From: Acetobacter lambici
GTDB lineage: Bacteria > Pseudomonadota > Alphaproteobacteria > Acetobacterales > Acetobacteraceae
Length of the DNA stretch: 64,000 bases
Reading direction: 5' to 3'
Assembly: GCF_011516885.1 (NCBI RefSeq)
Contig: NZ_WOTD01000010.1
Span: forward strand, 19,051-83,050
Under the pieces are notes generated by a model that ran no database searches, was not told where the DNA came from, and saw nothing but the letters and a program-made list of their open reading frames with translations. Positions 1-9,328 of this stretch are shown here, one piece after another. The translations under genes were made by a program, and so were the position numbers. The number at the start of each line of letters is the position of its first letter. Positions within the stretch are counted from its first letter, which is position 1.

Positions 1-414
1 ACGCCCCTACCCGGCGGGGGACGCGCACTGGTGCAGCCCATATGGCAGGGGGACGTAACGGCCTGCCTTGTGGCCGCCCTGAACCGGGCGTGGGATGGAC
101 CGCACAGCATGGTTATTGCCGGGGCGGATGCCCTACCCTACCGCCAGTTTGCCGCCATGGTTGCAGAGGCGGCAGGGCTTGCGCCACGCCCGACCATAAG
201 CCTGCCCGTGGGCCTGCTTATGAGGCTTGCCCGCATGGCCGCCCCTGTGCCCGGCCTGCCCCGCGTAACCCCGGACGAAATCCGCCGCCTGCTGGAAAAC
301 AAGGATTTTGATATCGCCCCCATGCGGGCCATACTGGCTGTGCAGCCCATAGGGCTGGCCGAAGGCCTGCACCACACGTTTTTTGATGCGGGCCTGAACA
401 CCCCACACGGCTAA
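1..414 (+). CDS. NAD(P)-binding epimerase/complex I NDUFA9-like protein, C-terminal part (5' end outside window)
   Basis: The reading frame is open from base 1 to a TAA at 412-414, so only the last 137 residues are present. The segment resembles the C-terminal half of atypical short-chain dehydrogenases of the NDUFA9/YbjT type: 'QGDVTACLVAAL' followed by 'GADALPYRQFAAMVAEAAG' matches the part after the Rossmann core where such proteins rank lineages and reach a helical tail. The glycine-rich NAD site would lie upstream and cannot be checked. It runs toward the leftward phoU gene, with a hairpin terminator between them. Family assignment is moderate and the substrate is unknown. Confidence 0.55.
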   Translation, partial: TPLPGGGRALVQPIWQGDVTACLVAALNRAWDGPHSMVIAGADALPYRQFAAMVAEAAGLAPRPTISLPVGLLMRLARMAAPVPGLPRVTPDEIRRLLENKDFDIAPMRAILAVQPIGLAEGLHHTFFDAGLNTPHG

Positions 415-436
415 AACCCGGCAAGCCAATAGCCCA

Positions 437-478
437 ACAAAAAACGGGCACCCCGGCTGTTTAAAGCCAGAATGCCCG
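437..478 (-). terminator. Rho-independent terminator of the pst-phoU operon
   Basis: Arms CGGGCA (445-450) and TGCCCG (473-478) enclose an inner GGCT/AGCC pairing. On the minus strand the hairpin is followed by a run of six T. It lies about 50 bases past the phoU stop. Confidence 0.8.
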
Positions 479-525
479 CATACCCTGATCGACCGTATGA
501 CGGCCGAAAGAGTGTTCAGCCAGAT

Positions 526-1242
526 TTATTCCGGCTGTTCGATATTGGTACGCGCAGCCCCCCCGCGCGGACGCACGGATGGCAGCATTTCACCCGTGAC
601 CGCGTAGTACACACGTTCGGCAATGTTGGTGGCGTGGTCCCCGATCCGCTCAAGGTTTTTGGCCACGAACAGCAGGTGGATGCACGGCGCGATCTTGCGG
701 GGGTCTTCCATCATGTAGGTCACCAGTTCGCGGAACATGGTGGTGTACAGTTCGTCCACCGCCGTATCGGCTTTCCAGACTTCCTGCGCGCGTTCAGCGT
801 CGTTCTCGACCATGGATTCCACGGCCATGTGCAGGTTTTCCTGCACCAGACGGGCCATGGCCCGCAGCGCGCTAAAGGAGATGGCTCCATCCAGAACCTC
901 CACCTTGGCAGCCCTGCGCGCGATGGAGGATGCGTAATCCCCGATCCGCTCAAGATCGCCGCTCATTTTGAGCACGGCCACAATAACGCGCAGATCCACC
1001 GCCATGGGGGCGCGCAGCGCCAGAATGCGGATGGCCAGCATTTCGGCTTCGCGTTCGAGCGCGTCTACTTCGGGGTCCAGCTCGGGGGGTTCCAGAGCGG
1101 CTTCTTCATTCTGGTTCACCACAGCGGCGATGGCCTGAGCGGTCTGCCGCTCCACCAGACCACCCATGCGCGCCACAATGCCACGCAGCCGATCAAGCTC
1201 CTGATCGTAGCGGGTAATGGTATGTGCGGGTTCGTTGCCCAT
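526..1242 (-). CDS. phoU: Phosphate transport system accessory protein PhoU
   Basis: 238 residues, the usual PhoU length, with the two repeated three-helix bundles of the family. Recognisable stretches include 'LVERQTAQAIAAVV' near the N-terminus and the metal-binding-type 'LERIGDYASSIARR' (about 135) and 'LERIGDHATNIAER' (about 215), the paired E-R-I-G-D-x-A signatures. PhoU restrains PstSCAB uptake and signals phosphate sufficiency to the PhoR kinase at the inner membrane. The start has GGAGG eight bases upstream. It is the last gene of the leftward pstC-pstA-pstB-phoU operon, 33 bases after pstB, and is followed by a strong terminator. Confidence 0.96.
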   Translation of the reverse strand: MGNEPAHTITRYDQELDRLRGIVARMGGLVERQTAQAIAAVVNQNEEAALEPPELDPEVDALEREAEMLAIRILALRAPMAVDLRVIVAVLKMSGDLERIGDYASSIARRAAKVEVLDGAISFSALRAMARLVQENLHMAVESMVENDAERAQEVWKADTAVDELYTTMFRELVTYMMEDPRKIAPCIHLLFVAKNLERIGDHATNIAERVYYAVTGEMLPSVRPRGGAARTNIEQPE

Positions 1243-1275
1243 AACGCTTTCCTCCGTGCCTTACCCTAATGGCCT

Positions 1276-2109
1276 TTAGCCAAAGCGGCCTGTGATGTAG
1301 TCCTGCGTCTGCTGTTCACGCGGGGTGGTGAACATACGGGCGGTGCTGTCCACTTCGATCAGGCGGCCCATATAGAAAAACGCCACCTGATCCGCGCAAC
1401 GGGCAGCCTGCTGCATGTTGTGCGTCACAATGGCAATGGTGAACTCGGTTTTAAGCTCGTCCAGCAGCTCCTCGATCCGGGCGGTGGAGACCGGGTCGAG
1501 CGCACTTGTTGGCTCATCGAGCAAAATCACTTCAGGGCGCACGGCAATGGTGCGGGCAATGCACAGGCGCTGCTGCTGCCCACCCGACAGGGCGGTGGCC
1601 GAAGCGCTCAGGCGGTCCTGCACTTCCGGCCACAGAGCCACGCGGCGCAGGGCGTCCTCCACCCGTCCGTCCATTTCGGAGCGGGAAACGCGCTCGTGCA
1701 GGCGGATGCCGAAGGCGATGTTGTCGTAGATGGACATGGGGAATGGTGTTGGCTTTTGGAACACCATGCCAATGCGCGACCGCAGGACGTTCAGGTCCAC
1801 CCCGGAATTCAGGATGTTCTGCTTGTCAAAAATCACTTCGCCCGTGGCGCGCTGGCCGGGGTACAGGTCGTACATCCGGTTGAGCACACGCAGCAGGGTG
1901 GATTTGCCACAGCCAGAAGGCCCGATCATGCCCGTAACACTCCGCTCGGGGAAGTCGAGCGAGATGTCATGCAGGGCGTGGGACGTGCCGTAATAGAAGT
2001 TCAGACCCTTGACCTGCATGGCCACGGGGTGGGGGGTGTCCTTGCTGGCGGCGGTGCTGTCCAACGGTTGGGTCATGCCTGTCGCTTTAACGGGAACCTC
2101 TACGCTCAT
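1276..2109 (-). CDS. pstB: Phosphate ABC transporter ATP-binding protein PstB
   Basis: 277 residues. It has Walker A 'GPSGCGKST', ABC signature '[15 protein letters not shown]' and Walker B '[13 protein letters not shown]', with the PstB-typical '[17 protein letters not shown]' after the P-loop. It drives phosphate import through PstC-PstA on the cytoplasmic face of the inner membrane. About 27 N-terminal residues precede the conserved domain. The start has GGAGG six bases upstream and overlaps the pstA stop by four bases (ATGA), which implies translational coupling. Confidence 0.97.
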   Translation of the reverse strand: MSVEVPVKATGMTQPLDSTAASKDTPHPVAMQVKGLNFYYGTSHALHDISLDFPERSVTGMIGPSGCGKSTLLRVLNRMYDLYPGQRATGEVIFDKQNILNSGVDLNVLRSRIGMVFQKPTPFPMSIYDNIAFGIRLHERVSRSEMDGRVEDALRRVALWPEVQDRLSASATALSGGQQQRLCIARTIAVRPEVILLDEPTSALDPVSTARIEELLDELKTEFTIAIVTHNMQQAARCADQVAFFYMGRLIEVDSTARMFTTPREQQTQDYITGRFG

Positions 2110-2981
2110 GACCGTCCTCCGCGGGTTCCGACCCGCACTACAATATTAATAATAAGCACACCCAGTGTAACCAGCAGCGCGCCGGTCCATGCCTGCTGCA
2201 TCCAGTCCTGATAGGCCGAACCTGCGTACTGGTAGATCGCCACGGGCAGGCTGGCCATGGGGCGCCCGAGGTCGAGCGACCATTCGGAATTGCCCAGCGA
2301 GGTAAACAGAAGGGGGGCTGTCTCACCCGCAACGCGGGCAATGGCCAGCAGCACACCAGTCATGATCCCCGCACGCACGGCCCGCACACAAATAAACAGG
2401 ATCACCCGCCATTTGGGCGCACCCAGCGCAATGCCTGCCTCACGCATGGCAACGGGGACAAGGCGCAGCATGTCCTCGGTCGTGCGGACCACAATGGGCA
2501 TGGCCAGAATAGCCAGCGCCACAGCGCCCGAAAGACCGGAGAAGTGCCCGAACGGCACAACCAGCATCATGTAAATGAACAGGCCGATCAGGATGGACGG
2601 GGCGGAAAGCAGCATGTCCGACACAAAGCGCACAATGCGCGCCATGCGGCTGGTTGTGCCGTATTCCGCCAGATAGATGCCGGTCATCAGCCCGGCGGGC
2701 GCACCAATCAGAATAGCAAGGCCGGTCTGGATAATACTGCCCATAATGGCGTTGGCCAGCCCGCCGGGCTGCCCAGGTGCTGCCATGGACATGGTGAACA
2801 GATGCACGCTCATGCCCGCCAGACCGTTTTTGAACAGGGTCCACAGGATGGAGCCGAGCATGAACACCACAATAAGCATGCCAAGCCAGCTCATGGCCGT
2901 GGCAAGCTTGTCGCACATATGGCGCCGCCACAGCAGCGAGGCGGAGCGATCCGCCCGCATGAGGGTATTGTTCGCCTTCAT
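2106..2981 (-). CDS. pstA: Phosphate ABC transporter permease PstA
   Basis: A polytopic inner-membrane protein of about 291 residues with six predicted membrane segments and the permease EAA-loop region '[17 protein letters not shown]' that docks on PstB. A TTG at 2987 overlaps the pstC stop, but the ATG two codons later (2981) has AGGA at a normal eight-base distance, so I place the start there. Together with PstC it forms the phosphate channel. The gene lies between pstC and pstB with overlapping or touching ends. Confidence 0.95.
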   Translation of the reverse strand: MKANNTLMRADRSASLLWRRHMCDKLATAMSWLGMLIVVFMLGSILWTLFKNGLAGMSVHLFTMSMAAPGQPGGLANAIMGSIIQTGLAILIGAPAGLMTGIYLAEYGTTSRMARIVRFVSDMLLSAPSILIGLFIYMMLVVPFGHFSGLSGAVALAILAMPIVVRTTEDMLRLVPVAMREAGIALGAPKWRVILFICVRAVRAGIMTGVLLAIARVAGETAPLLFTSLGNSEWSLDLGRPMASLPVAIYQYAGSAYQDWMQQAWTGALLVTLGVLIINIVVRVGTRGGRS

Positions 2982-2983
2982 CC

Positions 2984-3967
2984 TCAACGTCCTGCTGCCT
3001 GTTCGCCACGGGCCAGCAGCCAGCGGGAGAACCAGAGTGTTACAAAGGAGATGGCCATAAGAATGGCGCCCAGAGCCATAAGGGATGCCAGCTTGAGGCT
3101 CCCTGCCGGGCTTTCGGGGAATTCAAGGGCGATCAACGAGGCAATGGTGTTGGCCGGAGCAAACAGGGACCAGCCAATATGGTTGCTATCCCCGATCACA
3201 AAGGTCACGGCCATGGTCTCGCCCATGGCGCGGCCCATGCCCAGCACAATGCCGCCCACAACCCCCTGGCGGGACCACGGCAGCACCACATAGCGCATGA
3301 CCTCCCACCGGGTGGCGCCAAGCCCGTACCCGCTCTCACGCAGCACAGCGGGCATGGACAGGAACACATCGCGCATGACGGCGGTAATGGAGGGGGTGAT
3401 CATGACCGCCAGAATAAGGGCGGCCGTAAACAGCCCCGTGCCAAAGGGCGCCCCCGCCACAAGGGCGGACAGGACCGGCACATGGCCAAAAATCTGGCGG
3501 GCGGCGGGCTGCACATAATGCGCCACCACCGGCACCACCACAAAAAAGCCCCACATGCCAAAAATAATGGACGGCACGGCAGCCAGCAGTTGCACCGCCA
3601 TGCCAATGACCGAGGCAGCCGCGGGTGGTGCCAGCGCGGTCAGCCAGAACGCGGTGCCAAAAGCCAGCGGCACGGCCACAAGCAGGGCGAGCGCACTGCT
3701 GATAACGGTGCCAAAGACTGGAGCTGCCGCCCCAAAATGTTGCGTGACCGGGTTCCATACTGCGGAAACCAGAAAGCCCGGGCCAAAGGTTGCAAACGCC
3801 TTCCAGCCACCTGTCACCATAACGGCAATGATGGCACCCAGAACAACCAGCACGCCAACACCTGTTGCCGTAACCAGAAGCCTGAAGGCGGGGTCGCCCT
3901 TTTGCCCTCCCTGATGGGAAGGGGCTTGTTTCATCGCGGGCAGGGACTGCCGTGCGGGAATTTCCAT
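2984..3967 (-). CDS. pstC: Phosphate ABC transporter permease PstC
   Basis: Permease partner of PstA: several hydrophobic segments and the EAA-type loop 'VLRESGYGLGATRWEVM'. A longer in-frame start exists at 4036, but the ATG at 3967 has GGAGAG directly upstream and gives 327 residues, close to the family norm. It is the first gene of the operon. The usual pstS, encoding the periplasmic phosphate-binding protein, is not upstream: the next gene is the divergent ilvD. The binding protein must be encoded elsewhere. Confidence 0.94.
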   Translation of the reverse strand: MEIPARQSLPAMKQAPSHQGGQKGDPAFRLLVTATGVGVLVVLGAIIAVMVTGGWKAFATFGPGFLVSAVWNPVTQHFGAAAPVFGTVISSALALLVAVPLAFGTAFWLTALAPPAAASVIGMAVQLLAAVPSIIFGMWGFFVVVPVVAHYVQPAARQIFGHVPVLSALVAGAPFGTGLFTAALILAVMITPSITAVMRDVFLSMPAVLRESGYGLGATRWEVMRYVVLPWSRQGVVGGIVLGMGRAMGETMAVTFVIGDSNHIGWSLFAPANTIASLIALEFPESPAGSLKLASLMALGAILMAISFVTLWFSRWLLARGEQAAGR

Positions 3968-4295
3968 CTGCTCTCCGTTCCGAACTATCAGCCGGATGGG
4001 GCGAGAAATACTGAACGCCGTCCTCTCCTGCAACACGGAGACCCCATGAAAGTCCCATTAAACAGAGTTTTGTCACAAAACTGTAGTGTTATCAGGGACA
4101 TTGGCAAAGAACGGATCAACACCTCGCATTGTCATCCCCCGGCAACCGGGAATCTGCCAATCCATTTCTGCATAATCCAGCCCTGACAGCCAGCACAATG
4201 TGGCGTAATGTGCCCCAGCCCATGCCGGTGGACCCCACCGCGCATACCCCACGACCCGCTGCCTTACCCAGCACAACAGCAGAAGAGACCCCATA
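3968..4295. promoter_or_regulatory. Divergent promoter region between pstC and ilvD
   Basis: 328 bases that must hold promoters for both operons. It contains a weak PHO-box-like direct repeat at 4070-4087. It also contains a 32-codon open frame (4198-4296) whose TAA overlaps the ilvD ATG as TAATG. I see no convincing hairpin attenuator or gene. Confidence 0.5.
4070..4087 (+). promoter_or_regulatory. Possible PHO box
   Basis: TTGTCAC-AAAA-CTGTAGT has the 7-4-7 direct-repeat spacing of PhoB sites (consensus CTGTCAT repeated); each half matches 5 of 7. It is about 100 bases upstream of pstC but written in the orientation opposite to pst transcription, which lowers confidence. Confidence 0.3.
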
Positions 4296-6164
4296 ATGGC
4301 CGGCTACCGATCACGCACCACCACCCACGGGCGCAATATGGCGGGTGCCCGCAGCCTGTGGCGCGCAACCGGTGTAAAAGACTCCGACTTTGGCAAGCCC
4401 ATTATTGCCGTCGCCAACTCCTTTACCCAGTTCGTGCCCGGCCATGTGCACCTCAAGGACATGGGCCAGCTTGTGTGCGAGGCCATTGCCGAAGCCGGTG
4501 GCATCGGGCGGGAGTTCAACACCATTGCGGTGGATGACGGCATTGCCATGGGCCATGGCGGCATGCTGTACAGCCTGCCCTCGCGCGAGCTGATTGCCGA
4601 TGCGGTGGAATACATGGTCAACGCCCACTGCGCGGACGCCATTGTGTGCATCAGCAACTGCGACAAAATTACGCCGGGCATGCTCATGGCCTCCATGCGG
4701 CTGAACATTCCGGTTATTTTTGTCTCCGGTGGCCCCATGGAAGCCGGGCGCGTTACGCTCAATGATATTGAACAGCGCGCAGACCTTGTGACCTCCATGG
4801 TCGCAGCCGCAAGCCCGGGTGTGAGCGAGGCCGACTCCCTTGCCATCGAGCGCTCCGCCTGCCCCACCTGCGGCTCCTGCTCTGGCATGTTCACCGCCAA
4901 TTCCATGAACTGCCTGACCGAGGCACTGGGCCTGTCCCTGCCCGGCAATGGCAGCCTTGTGGCCACCCACGCCGCCCGCCGCAACCTGTTTGTGGAGGCA
5001 GGCCACCGCATTGTGGACCTTGCCCGCCGCTACTACGAGGGGGACGATACCTCCGTGCTGCCCCGCAGCATTGCCACCATGGCCGCGTTTGAGAACGCCA
5101 TGTCGGTCGATATTGCCATGGGTGGCTCCACCAACACGGTGCTGCACCTGCTGGCCGCAGCCCACGAGGGCGAAGTGCCCTTTACCATGCAGGATATTGA
5201 CCGCCTCTCCCGCAAGGTGCCGCACCTGTGCAAGGTCTCCCCCTCCCGCGCGGATGTGCATATGGAAGACGTGCACCGCGCGGGCGGTATTCCCGCCATT
5301 ATGGGCGAACTGGACCGGCTGGGCCTGCTGCACCGCGACGTCAACATGGTCCACGCCGCCAACCTGTCCGAAGCTCTGGAAAAATGGGACATCCGCGCCC
5401 CCGGAGCCGAATCCAATACGCCCGCGCGGGAATTTTTTAGCGCAGCACCGGGGGGTGTCCGCACCACGGTCGCGTTCTCGCAGTCCAGCACGTACAAGGC
5501 GCTGGATACGGACCAGACGGATGGTGCCATCCGTGATGGTGCGCATGCCTATAATCAGGATGGCGGGCTGTGTGTGCTCTACGGCAATCTGGCCGAAGAC
5601 GGCGCGATTGTTAAAACCGCGGGTGTTGCCAAGGGGCTGGAAACATTCTCCGGTCCCGCGCGGATTTTTGAAAGTCAGGATGATGCGGTCAGCGCCATTC
5701 TGGGCAACAGAATCAACGCAGGCGATGTGGTGCTGATCCGCTACGAAGGCCCCAAGGGGGGCCCCGGCATGCAGGAAATGCTGTACCCCACCAGCTACCT
5801 TAAATCCAAGGGGCTGGCCGAAAAATGCGCGCTCATTACCGATGGCCGTTTTTCCGGCGGGAGCTCGGGCCTGTCCATCGGTCACATCTCCCCCGAAGCG
5901 GGCGAAGGTGGGGTGATCGGGCTGGTGGAGGAAGGCGATACGATCGAGATCGACATTCCCAACCGCCGCCTGTCCGTGGCTGTGGCGGACAGCGTGCTCT
6001 CCGAGCGCCGCGCCCGCATGGACGATCTGGGCGATCTGGCGTGGCAGCCCAAGCGTGAACGTGTGGTCTCCAACGCGCTCAAAGCCTATGCGGCCCTGAC
6101 CACCAGTGCCGCCCGTGGCGCGGTACGTGACGTCAGCCAATTAACCCGCCGCACCCCGCGCTAA
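4296..6164 (+). CDS. ilvD: Dihydroxy-acid dehydratase
   Basis: 622 residues, matching the long (E. coli type, about 616) IlvD proteins. The enzyme dehydrates 2,3-dihydroxy-isovalerate and -methylvalerate in valine, isoleucine and leucine synthesis. Cluster-binding cysteines are visible in '[12 protein letters not shown]' (about 122) and '[18 protein letters not shown]' (about 190), and the substrate-loop '[12 protein letters not shown]' and '[20 protein letters not shown]' are intact. AGAAGAG lies eight bases before the ATG. It is a single gene between the divergent pst operon and a bidirectional terminator. Confidence 0.98.
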   Translation: MAGYRSRTTTHGRNMAGARSLWRATGVKDSDFGKPIIAVANSFTQFVPGHVHLKDMGQLVCEAIAEAGGIGREFNTIAVDDGIAMGHGGMLYSLPSRELIADAVEYMVNAHCADAIVCISNCDKITPGMLMASMRLNIPVIFVSGGPMEAGRVTLNDIEQRADLVTSMVAAASPGVSEADSLAIERSACPTCGSCSGMFTANSMNCLTEALGLSLPGNGSLVATHAARRNLFVEAGHRIVDLARRYYEGDDTSVLPRSIATMAAFENAMSVDIAMGGSTNTVLHLLAAAHEGEVPFTMQDIDRLSRKVPHLCKVSPSRADVHMEDVHRAGGIPAIMGELDRLGLLHRDVNMVHAANLSEALEKWDIRAPGAESNTPAREFFSAAPGGVRTTVAFSQSSTYKALDTDQTDGAIRDGAHAYNQDGGLCVLYGNLAEDGAIVKTAGVAKGLETFSGPARIFESQDDAVSAILGNRINAGDVVLIRYEGPKGGPGMQEMLYPTSYLKSKGLAEKCALITDGRFSGGSSGLSIGHISPEAGEGGVIGLVEEGDTIEIDIPNRRLSVAVADSVLSERRARMDDLGDLAWQPKRERVVSNALKAYAALTTSAARGAVRDVSQLTRRTPR

Positions 6165-6191
6165 TTCCTGCGCAAAGGGCTACAGGCACAC

Positions 6192-6229
6192 AAAACCCCG
6201 CCGGGCACACCGCCTTGCGGGGTTTTTTA
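6192..6229. terminator. Bidirectional terminator between ilvD and the TetR gene
   Basis: AACCCCGC (6194-6201) pairs with GCGGGGTT (6217-6224), followed by a T-run on the plus strand and A-rich sequence upstream. It serves ilvD and probably the convergent regulator gene. Confidence 0.85.
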
Positions 6230-6268
6230 TGGGGTGTGCGCCCACCCGATCCGGACAGGCCACAGCCC

Positions 6269-6847
6269 TTACTCCGCCGGGCGGGAGCCTGCGATCAGAA
6301 TATCCACAAGTCGTTTGGCACCACTCTCCCACCCCGGACCCGTTGCGTAAGTGGAAACGCCAGCAAGGGCGCATAACAGGTCCTGCGGTTCAATATCGGG
6401 CTTGATCTCACCATTTTGCACAGCGCGCGCAACAAGCTGGTCGATGGCGGATTTGAGCACCGTGCGCGAATCCGCATATAGCGCGCCCGTACCACCGATC
6501 AGGCTGTTCAGCGCGGGCACGATCACCTGTTTGGTGGCAATGTAATCCACAAACAGCTTCATCCATGCCCGCAGCGCTTCCACGGGGGGGCATGTGCGGG
6601 CCAGATCGGTCGCGGCCCGCGCAAGCTTGTCCAGTTCATCACGATAAACGGCCTCGATCAGCGCATCGCGGTTGGAAAAGTGCCGGTACAACGTGCCAAT
6701 GCCCACACCGGCCCGCCGTGCGATCTCGTCCAGCGGGATGTCTATCTCCCCCGCTCCAAAGGCAGCTTTGGCTGTTTGCAGCAGGTGTTGGCGGTTTTTT
6801 TGCCCATCGCTGCGTGGCTTGCGGCGGCGTGTGTGACCCTCTTCCAC
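6269..6847 (-). CDS. TetR family transcriptional regulator
   Basis: 192 residues from a GTG with AGGAG five bases upstream; a longer ATG frame from 6901 would run through the operator and is less likely. The N-terminal helix-turn-helix is clear: 'IPLDEIARRAGVGIGTLYRHFSNRDALIEAVY'-type pattern with the invariant GTLYRHF (about 55). The C-terminal ligand domain resembles the SbtR-like group ('LVARAVQNGEIKPDIEPQDL'). It is divergent from an SDR oxidoreductase gene with a palindromic operator between them, so it probably represses that gene and itself. The ligand is unknown. Confidence 0.9.
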   Translation of the reverse strand: MEEGHTRRRKPRSDGQKNRQHLLQTAKAAFGAGEIDIPLDEIARRAGVGIGTLYRHFSNRDALIEAVYRDELDKLARAATDLARTCPPVEALRAWMKLFVDYIATKQVIVPALNSLIGGTGALYADSRTVLKSAIDQLVARAVQNGEIKPDIEPQDLLCALAGVSTYATGPGWESGAKRLVDILIAGSRPAE

Positions 6848-6865
6848 TTTTTCTCCTCTTGTTAA

Positions 6866-6901
6866 ACGGAGGAATGCTCCGTATATATTTAAGCGGAGCA
6901 T
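6866..6901. promoter_or_regulatory. TetR-type operator, nested inverted repeats
   Basis: ACGGAG (6866-6871), five bases, then CTCCGT (6877-6882). The outer ATGCTCCG (6874-6881) pairs again with CGGAGCAT (6894-6901) across a TA-rich 12-base spacer. Three CGGAG-type half-sites lie in the divergent promoter of the regulator and the SDR gene. Confidence 0.7.
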
Positions 6902-6970
6902 GCTTCCACATAACTCCCCAAGCGCCCCTTCCGCAAGGAACGGCGCTTCTTATAATGCCGGAGACCAGTC

Positions 6971-7963
6971 ATGGCACTCACACCAACACAACAGTTTGGC
7001 GCAACATCCACCACGGAGGATGTTCTGTCTGGCGTATCCCTTACCGGCAAGCGCGTTCTTGTAACCGGCGTATCCGCAGGGCTGGGGGTGGAAACAGCCC
7101 GCGCACTGGCTGCCCACGGCGCGACCGTGGTGGGTACTGCCCGTAACATTGCCAAGGCCGAGCGCGCCACCGCACAGGTCCGCGCGGCCGCACAAAACGG
7201 TGGGGGCACGTTTGAACTACTTGCCCTCGATCTGGCGGACCTGAGCAGTGTACGCGCCGCCGCCGACCACCTGAACACACAGGCCAGCCCGTTTGACCTG
7301 ATTATTGCCAATGCCGGGGTTATGGCCACCCCCATGGGGCACACAAAAGATGGGTTTGAAACCCAGTTTGGCACCAACCACCTTGGGCATTTTGTGCTGA
7401 TCAACCGCATTGCCGGGCTGCTACATGCCGGTGCGCGCGTGGTCAATGTGTCCTCCGCCGGGCACCGCTTTGCAGATGTGGACCTGAGCGACCCCAATTT
7501 TGAACACACACCCTATGACCCATGGGTGGCCTATGGGCGCTCCAAAACCGCCAACATTCTGTTCGCGGTGGCGTTTGACGCACGGCACAAGGCACGGGGT
7601 GTGCGGGCAACGGCCATCCACCCCGGCGGGATCATGACCGAACTCACCCGCCACCTGCCCGATGGCGCGCTGGAGGCCATGGTCAAGCAGGTTAACGCGC
7701 AGGCCGCCGAGGCAGGAAAACCTCCTTTTGTATTCAAGACAATTCCGCAAGGGGCGGCAACATCAATCTGGGCGGGCGTTGTGGCTCCGGCCGATGCGGT
7801 GGGCGGCCATTACTGCGAAGACTGCCACGTAGCACCCGTGGTGCCCGACGCAACACCGGGCGAACTGAACGATGGCGGTGTGCGGGCCTATGCCGTTAAC
7901 CCCGCACACGCAAAGGCACTTTGGAAAAAAAGCGAAGAGATGGTTGGCGAAACATTCGTGTAA
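6971..7963 (+). CDS. SDR family NAD(P)-dependent oxidoreductase
   Basis: 330 residues of the classical short-chain dehydrogenase fold, closest in style to the retinol dehydrogenase/WWOX-like group. It has cofactor site 'VTGVSAGLGVETARAL' (TGxxxGxG, about 35), 'NAGVMATPMG' (about 113), and the catalytic Ser in 'VVNVSSAGHRF' with Y-x-x-x-K in 'AYGRSKTANILFA' (about 190). GGAGA precedes the ATG. It is divergent from the TetR gene and probably under its control. Such pairs often respond to small lipophilic compounds, but the substrate cannot be read from sequence. Confidence 0.92.
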   Translation: MALTPTQQFGATSTTEDVLSGVSLTGKRVLVTGVSAGLGVETARALAAHGATVVGTARNIAKAERATAQVRAAAQNGGGTFELLALDLADLSSVRAAADHLNTQASPFDLIIANAGVMATPMGHTKDGFETQFGTNHLGHFVLINRIAGLLHAGARVVNVSSAGHRFADVDLSDPNFEHTPYDPWVAYGRSKTANILFAVAFDARHKARGVRATAIHPGGIMTELTRHLPDGALEAMVKQVNAQAAEAGKPPFVFKTIPQGAATSIWAGVVAPADAVGGHYCEDCHVAPVVPDATPGELNDGGVRAYAVNPAHAKALWKKSEEMVGETFV

Positions 7964-7981
7964 AACAACACTGATTTTTCT

Positions 7982-8012
7982 GAATACCTCCTGTGATAAA
8001 CAGGGGGTATTC
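7982..8012 (+). terminator. Stem-loop after the SDR gene, possible terminator
   Basis: Thirteen-base arms (7982-7994 and 8000-8012) with one mismatch and a five-base loop, 19 bases past the stop. There is no T-run after it, so termination is only inferred. Confidence 0.45.
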
Positions 8013-8023
8013 CAATATCCAAT

Positions 8024-8047
8024 CCCATTCCCATTCCCATTCCCATT
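8024..8047. repeat. Hexanucleotide tandem repeat CCCATT x4
   Basis: Four perfect copies of CCCATT with partial copies on both sides, in non-coding sequence. It is a short microsatellite that may vary between strains. Confidence 0.85.
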
Positions 8048-8378
8048 CCGCCGTCATGGCTGAATAAAGCAGCCGGAACTAGATCTTATAATTTTGAAAA
8101 AATTGTTATTCTAAATTGATTTTTCATCATCATACGCAGCAGAATAACACACCCCGCCCAGAACAGGTCGTGTGAAAACTGATGGACCATACAGCAAAAA
8201 TCTTCACTACAGACTGCACACGCGCTCAGGTTTGACCACGTGGAGCCACCTGCCGCATTCGGGCATAGCCAACCCTGACATTTCAGGATCATCCCGCGCA
8301 GTATTATAAGTTTTGAGGAATAGGTAGGGGCAGATTATGTGCAGGCTGCCGCTGGGGGCTATTACCCGAACCTTGCAC

Positions 8379-8409
8379 CCCGCGCCGGGTATCATACACC
8401 CGGCGCGGG
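8379..8409 (-). terminator. Perfect 12-bp inverted repeat, possible terminator
   Basis: CCCGCGCCGGGT and ACCCGGCGCGGG flank a seven-base loop, downstream of the leftward gene ending at 8435. There is no T-run; a second small hairpin lies at 8417-8438. Confidence 0.45.
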
Positions 8410-8434
8410 AAACGTGGCACACCCGAACGGGGTG

Positions 8435-9118
8435 TTACTGTGCGGACGGCGCCACAACATCCCCTGCCGGAGCGGCAAGCTGGGGTGTTGCGGGGGTCGG
8501 CTGGGGCACAGTCTTGTTGGTTACGATGTAGGTAATGGATTCAGCACGGGTAATATCCACCACATCGCCAATTTTGAGGGTTTTGAGGAAGTCCTGCATG
8601 GCCTTGGTCCGCAGGACTGCAACGTGCAGGGAATCATCCCCCTCCGTGGTGAAGGAAATGGTGCTCGAGGGCAGGTCAATAGTTTTGACCAGAGCGCGCT
8701 CGCGGTTAAAGGCTGCAATAATGCCGCGCGGGTGGCCATGCACAAAGCCACGGGCTGTGGTCAGCGTGGATTCGGGCAGCGGGCTACCCGGAGGGGCAAG
8801 CAGCGCGCCCAGCGTTTCCACGAACTGGATTTTCAGTTCGTCACCTTCATGCAGGTGCGGCACGTCCTTTACGGCGGCCCCGTATTCAATGGTCAGCAGG
8901 TGGCCATTGCCTTCACGCAGCAGCAGTTCGCGCGCTTCGCGGTCAACACTTTCCACCACGGCAGTTGCCTGCTGGCTTTTGAGCAGAACAGAAGCCTGCG
9001 CGTGTGCAGCCGTTGGCAGGACCAGTGTGGCCAGACCCGCAAACCCGAGCGCACAGACTGCAACAGATGCCGCAGCCTTGGAGGAAAAGCGGGAAACAAG
9101 AGGATGCAACACTCTCAA
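8435..9118 (-). CDS. Secreted hypothetical protein
   Basis: 227 residues. The N-terminus has a clear Sec signal: a basic start, then 'AAASVAVCALGFAGLATLVL' and a likely cleavage after 'AAHAQA' (about residue 41). The mature part is mostly short beta-strand-like segments with repeated 'VVESVDREARELLLREG' and 'LVKTIDLPSSTISFTTEG' patterns, like small OB- or barrel-type periplasmic domains, and ends in a Pro/Ala-rich tail. I do not recognise the family. It is a single gene with its promoter between 9118 and the terminator at 9255. Confidence 0.75.
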   Translation of the reverse strand: MRVLHPLVSRFSSKAAASVAVCALGFAGLATLVLPTAAHAQASVLLKSQQATAVVESVDREARELLLREGNGHLLTIEYGAAVKDVPHLHEGDELKIQFVETLGALLAPPGSPLPESTLTTARGFVHGHPRGIIAAFNRERALVKTIDLPSSTISFTTEGDDSLHVAVLRTKAMQDFLKTLKIGDVVDITRAESITYIVTNKTVPQPTPATPQLAAPAGDVVAPSAQ

Positions 9119-9254
9119 TCCTTTCCGTCAGAAGCCTGAGGCGGACTGCGCCAGGCCAGATGTGTTACCGGCAGTGATACAACGCCTACACCATAACACA
9201 AGCCAAAGCGTTGCGTTGCATGTTCACCCCCGCGGCACGAACTGGTGCGCAGAT

Positions 9255-9289
9255 AAAAAAAACCCGTCTGGCGGACCAGACGGGTTTTT
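9255..9289. terminator. Strong bidirectional terminator
   Basis: CCCGTCTGG and CCAGACGGG with loop CGGA, flanked by A-run and T-run. On the minus strand it lies 40 bases after the 33-codon gene at 9329-9430. Confidence 0.9.
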
Positions 9290-9328
9290 GCCGTGTGTCG
9301 GGCGTTCAGGAACGGACCCGACGCGCGA

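Larger units (their letters stand above)
7964..8434. other. Intergenic region, no gene recognised
   Basis: 471 bases. Contents: a long stem-loop after the SDR gene (7982-8012), a hexanucleotide repeat (8024-8047), an AT-rich stretch near 8080-8135, and a perfect 12-base inverted repeat (8379-8409). Short open frames of about 70 codons occur on the minus strand but lack recognisable start signals or protein-like composition. Confidence 0.6.

Noticed and set aside
4198..4296. Branched-chain amino acid attenuator for ilvD
   Set aside because: The short frame has no run of Leu/Val/Ile codons, and there is no terminator hairpin before ilvD.
8024..8047. CRISPR-like repeat
   Set aside because: The unit is six bases with no spacers, so it is a microsatellite.
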